Positions 62,641-64,000 of a stretch of DNA of 64,000 nucleotides are shown one piece after another (position 1 is the stretch's first letter; every line of letters begins with the position of its first letter). The position numbers were made by a program, and so were the translations under genes. Below the pieces are notes generated by a model, which searched no databases, was not told the origin of the DNA, and saw only the letters and a list, made by a program, of their open reading frames with translations. This DNA comes from an uncultured Anaerolineae bacterium (GTDB lineage: Bacteria; Chloroflexota; Anaerolineae; Promineifilales; Promineifilaceae): positions 310,001 to 374,000 of the forward strand of contig CAJQMR010000013.1 in NCBI GenBank assembly GCA_905479495.1, in the 5' to 3' direction.

Positions 62641-64000
62641 TTACGAAATCCCCCACAAATGAATGAGCCCATCAACCGTAGCGACTGCCAAAAAACGGCC
62701 GTCTGCTGAAAAAGCCACGCTGGAAATTTCAGTCTCTCCATAGGGCAATGTCGCCATAAGCTCGCCGCTTTCCGTTAGAAAGAGTTGATTTTCTGCGATT
62801 AGTAACTGTCCATCAGCGGAAAAAGCCAGATTCGCTGAAACATAATGCTCTGAAATCCAAAGAGACGAGTAAGAGAAATCATCATTCAGTTTCCAGACAG
62901 ACAATGGCCCATCGAGCGCCAGGTAACGGCCGTTTTCAGAGAACACAACCCCGTCAAAATGGGCCGGGAAATCATCCGTAACCTCAATAATTTCACCATC
63001 TGTCAGATGAAACAATACAAAATTGGGGTGTTCGCGAAAATCAGAAGGAAAGTTGGATAGTGTCAAAGCGACGGCTCCGCTATCTCCTAAACTGGAAATG
63101 TGGCGAATGCCTGTTGGTCCGGCTGGCGTATCGGCCCAAATGCTTGGCGAGAGATAGGAAGTTAAGGATTGCACGAGAGCCCCACCCTGCCACATCGCCC
63201 AACGGCAATCAGCACCGCTTGATAATAGCGATTCACTTTGTGCCACAAACTCAAGGCCAAACACACTGCCAGAATGCGCCAGGACATTGTTCAAAACCTG
63301 GTTTCCGTCAAGTGAGCGCCACTCGACTGTTCCATTGGCATAACCAACGGCATAAGTTTTATCCAAATCAGAAAATGACAGAGCTGTGGCTGAAGGAAAA
63401 TCGGCGGCAACTGAGCCATCTGATGTTTGGTAAAGGTTGATGCCGACATCAGACTTGGCTGCCAAATATTGTCCATCCTTGCTGAATATTAATTCAGTTG
63501 TCATGGCTGCATAACCAGCCGCAGTTTGTAATAAAGCAGCTGTGTTTGCGCCCCACAATTGAACAAGCCCCTCTGGTGAACCGGTGACCAGCATTTGACT
63601 ATCTGGGGAAAAGGCAATGTTTTCAATGCCCGGATTAAATTCATGGATGAAAGCACCATCCTCCACCCGATACAGCCTTGTCCGCGTTGGGGCAAAATCT
63701 GACCAATAGCCGAAACTGGCAGCCAGGAAACGGCCGTCTGGCGAGAAGATAATTTTCTCAACCATCGCTGGCGCAGGCGGTTCAGCCTGGTATGTTTCAT
63801 CGCAATGAAAGTCAGAGACAAAATCATCAATATTGCTTTGGGGCAATTGAAGAACCATTTGACCATCGCTAACTTGAAAAAGCTCAATGGCACTGCCTCC
63901 CCGCGTCACGTAAGCTGAGGGTTGCATACCAACAGCTAAAACAGCTCCGTCGGGAGAAAACGTCATTGTCCGCACTTCTCGACTATAGTCATGCCAAGCA
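62641..64000 (-). CDS. WD40-like beta-propeller protein, 5' end beyond the window
   Basis: At least 452 residues. The frame stays open to the right edge, so the N-terminus is missing; an internal GTG at 63975 is not a reliable start. It carries repeated FSPDGRFLAAS, FSPDSQMLVTG, FSKDGQYLAAK, FSADGQLLIAE and FSADGRFLAVA blades, ending IHLWGIS. No enzyme domain in the visible part. Such proteins often follow kinases or peptidases in this phylum; here only the exporter pair is next to it. Confidence 0.85.
   Translation of the reverse strand, partial: AWHDYSREVRTMTFSPDGAVLAVGMQPSAYVTRGGSAIELFQVSDGQMVLQLPQSNIDDFVSDFHCDETYQAEPPAPAMVEKIIFSPDGRFLAASFGYWSDFAPTRTRLYRVEDGAFIHEFNPGIENIAFSPDSQMLVTGSPEGLVQLWGANTAALLQTAAGYAAMTTELIFSKDGQYLAAKSDVGINLYQTSDGSVAADFPSATALSFSDLDKTYAVGYANGTVEWRSLDGNQVLNNVLAHSGSVFGLEFVAQSESLLSSGADCRWAMWQGGALVQSLTSYLSPSIWADTPAGPTGIRHISSLGDSGAVALTLSNFPSDFREHPNFVLFHLTDGEIIEVTDDFPAHFDGVVFSENGRYLALDGPLSVWKLNDDFSYSSLWISEHYVSANLAFSADGQLLIAENQLFLTESGELMATLPYGETEISSVAFSADGRFLAVATVDGLIHLWGIS

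Larger units (their letters stand above)
3399..63737. repeat. Dispersed highly iterated palindrome ACGGCCGT
   Basis: The octamer ACGGCCGT, often extended to AACGGCCGTT, occurs about 90 times between these limits by hand count, roughly one per 680 bases, where about one copy is expected in 64 kb of random sequence. It appears in coding and noncoding DNA and in every frame: as Thr-Ala-Val (many times in the subtilase at 26941-31218), as Asn-Gly-Arg (near 28480 and 48670) and as Arg-Pro followed by a residue starting with T (near 31580). Because one DNA word gives three different peptide readings, selection or mutation bias acts on the DNA. It resembles in behaviour the HIP1 octamer of cyanobacteria, but the word is different. 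None is seen before 3399. Confidence 0.9.

Overview
The window looks like a chromosome segment of a Chloroflexota bacterium, most likely of the Anaerolineae/Caldilineae kind. This is inferred from gene content and style: multi-GAF signalling proteins, secreted proteins ending in a Tyr-Leu-Pro type tail, a serS T-box leader, a SUF cluster with a SufR-like regulator and many short hairpin repeats. No rRNA, tRNA, transposase, integrase or CRISPR array is visible. The strongest genome-wide signature is the palindromic octamer ACGGCCGT. I counted roughly 90 copies by eye, against about one expected by chance, occurring in all three reading frames of genes.

Layout: 1-3361 holds the end of a peptide-type ABC transporter operon (binding protein, two permeases). 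3543-6238 is a small cell-envelope operon (transglycosylase/M23-like, LysM and membrane proteins) with a likely leaderless promoter, closed by a strong bidirectional terminator. 6328-9398 (minus) holds a cold-shock-domain protein and DNA gyrase A. 9621-17999 is an iron-sulfur assembly region: minus-strand sufC-sufB-sufD, a sulfurtransferase, sufS, sufU and a Rieske ferredoxin, with a divergent SufR-like regulator and a SufT-like protein on the plus strand. 18078-26638 (minus) is a surface-glycan cluster: Wzm/Wzt ABC exporter, GT2 and GT4 glycosyltransferases, a sulfotransferase and a GT2-GT4 fusion. 26941-31218 is a very large secreted subtilase.

31327-34576 holds a lone receiver, a YbaK-type deacylase, a membrane-anchored protein and a GH13 amylase. 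34872-46267 is the most unusual region: a signalling operon of receiver, membrane multi-GAF protein, S-adenosyl methyltransferase, very large GAF histidine kinase and a threonine synthase fused to a phospho-receiver domain, followed by a receiver-kinase hybrid. 46421-50081 carries an EamA transporter, a GNAT/FemAB-like acyltransferase and a MshA-like glycosyltransferase. 50151-52053 is serS with a full T-box riboswitch (promoter, UCC specifier, terminator/antiterminator) that has a repeat hairpin lodged in it. 52126-55835 has a GNAT enzyme, a beta-propeller lipoprotein and a secreted beta-helix protein. 56020-58804 is a STAND ATPase plus TPR pair that looks like one gene split by a +1 frameshift. 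58853-62570 is a pair of ABC exporter half-transporters, and a WD40-like protein runs off the right edge.

A second layer of structure lies between the genes. Hairpins built from degenerate tandem 7-9-mers sit at the 3' ends of genes, and in four cases the gene's stop codon is inside the repeat. Two other inverted repeats share an identical 15-30-15 geometry with a palindrome nested in each arm. The most promising leads are the threonine synthase-receiver fusion operon, the ACGGCCGT signature and the stop-codon hairpins.
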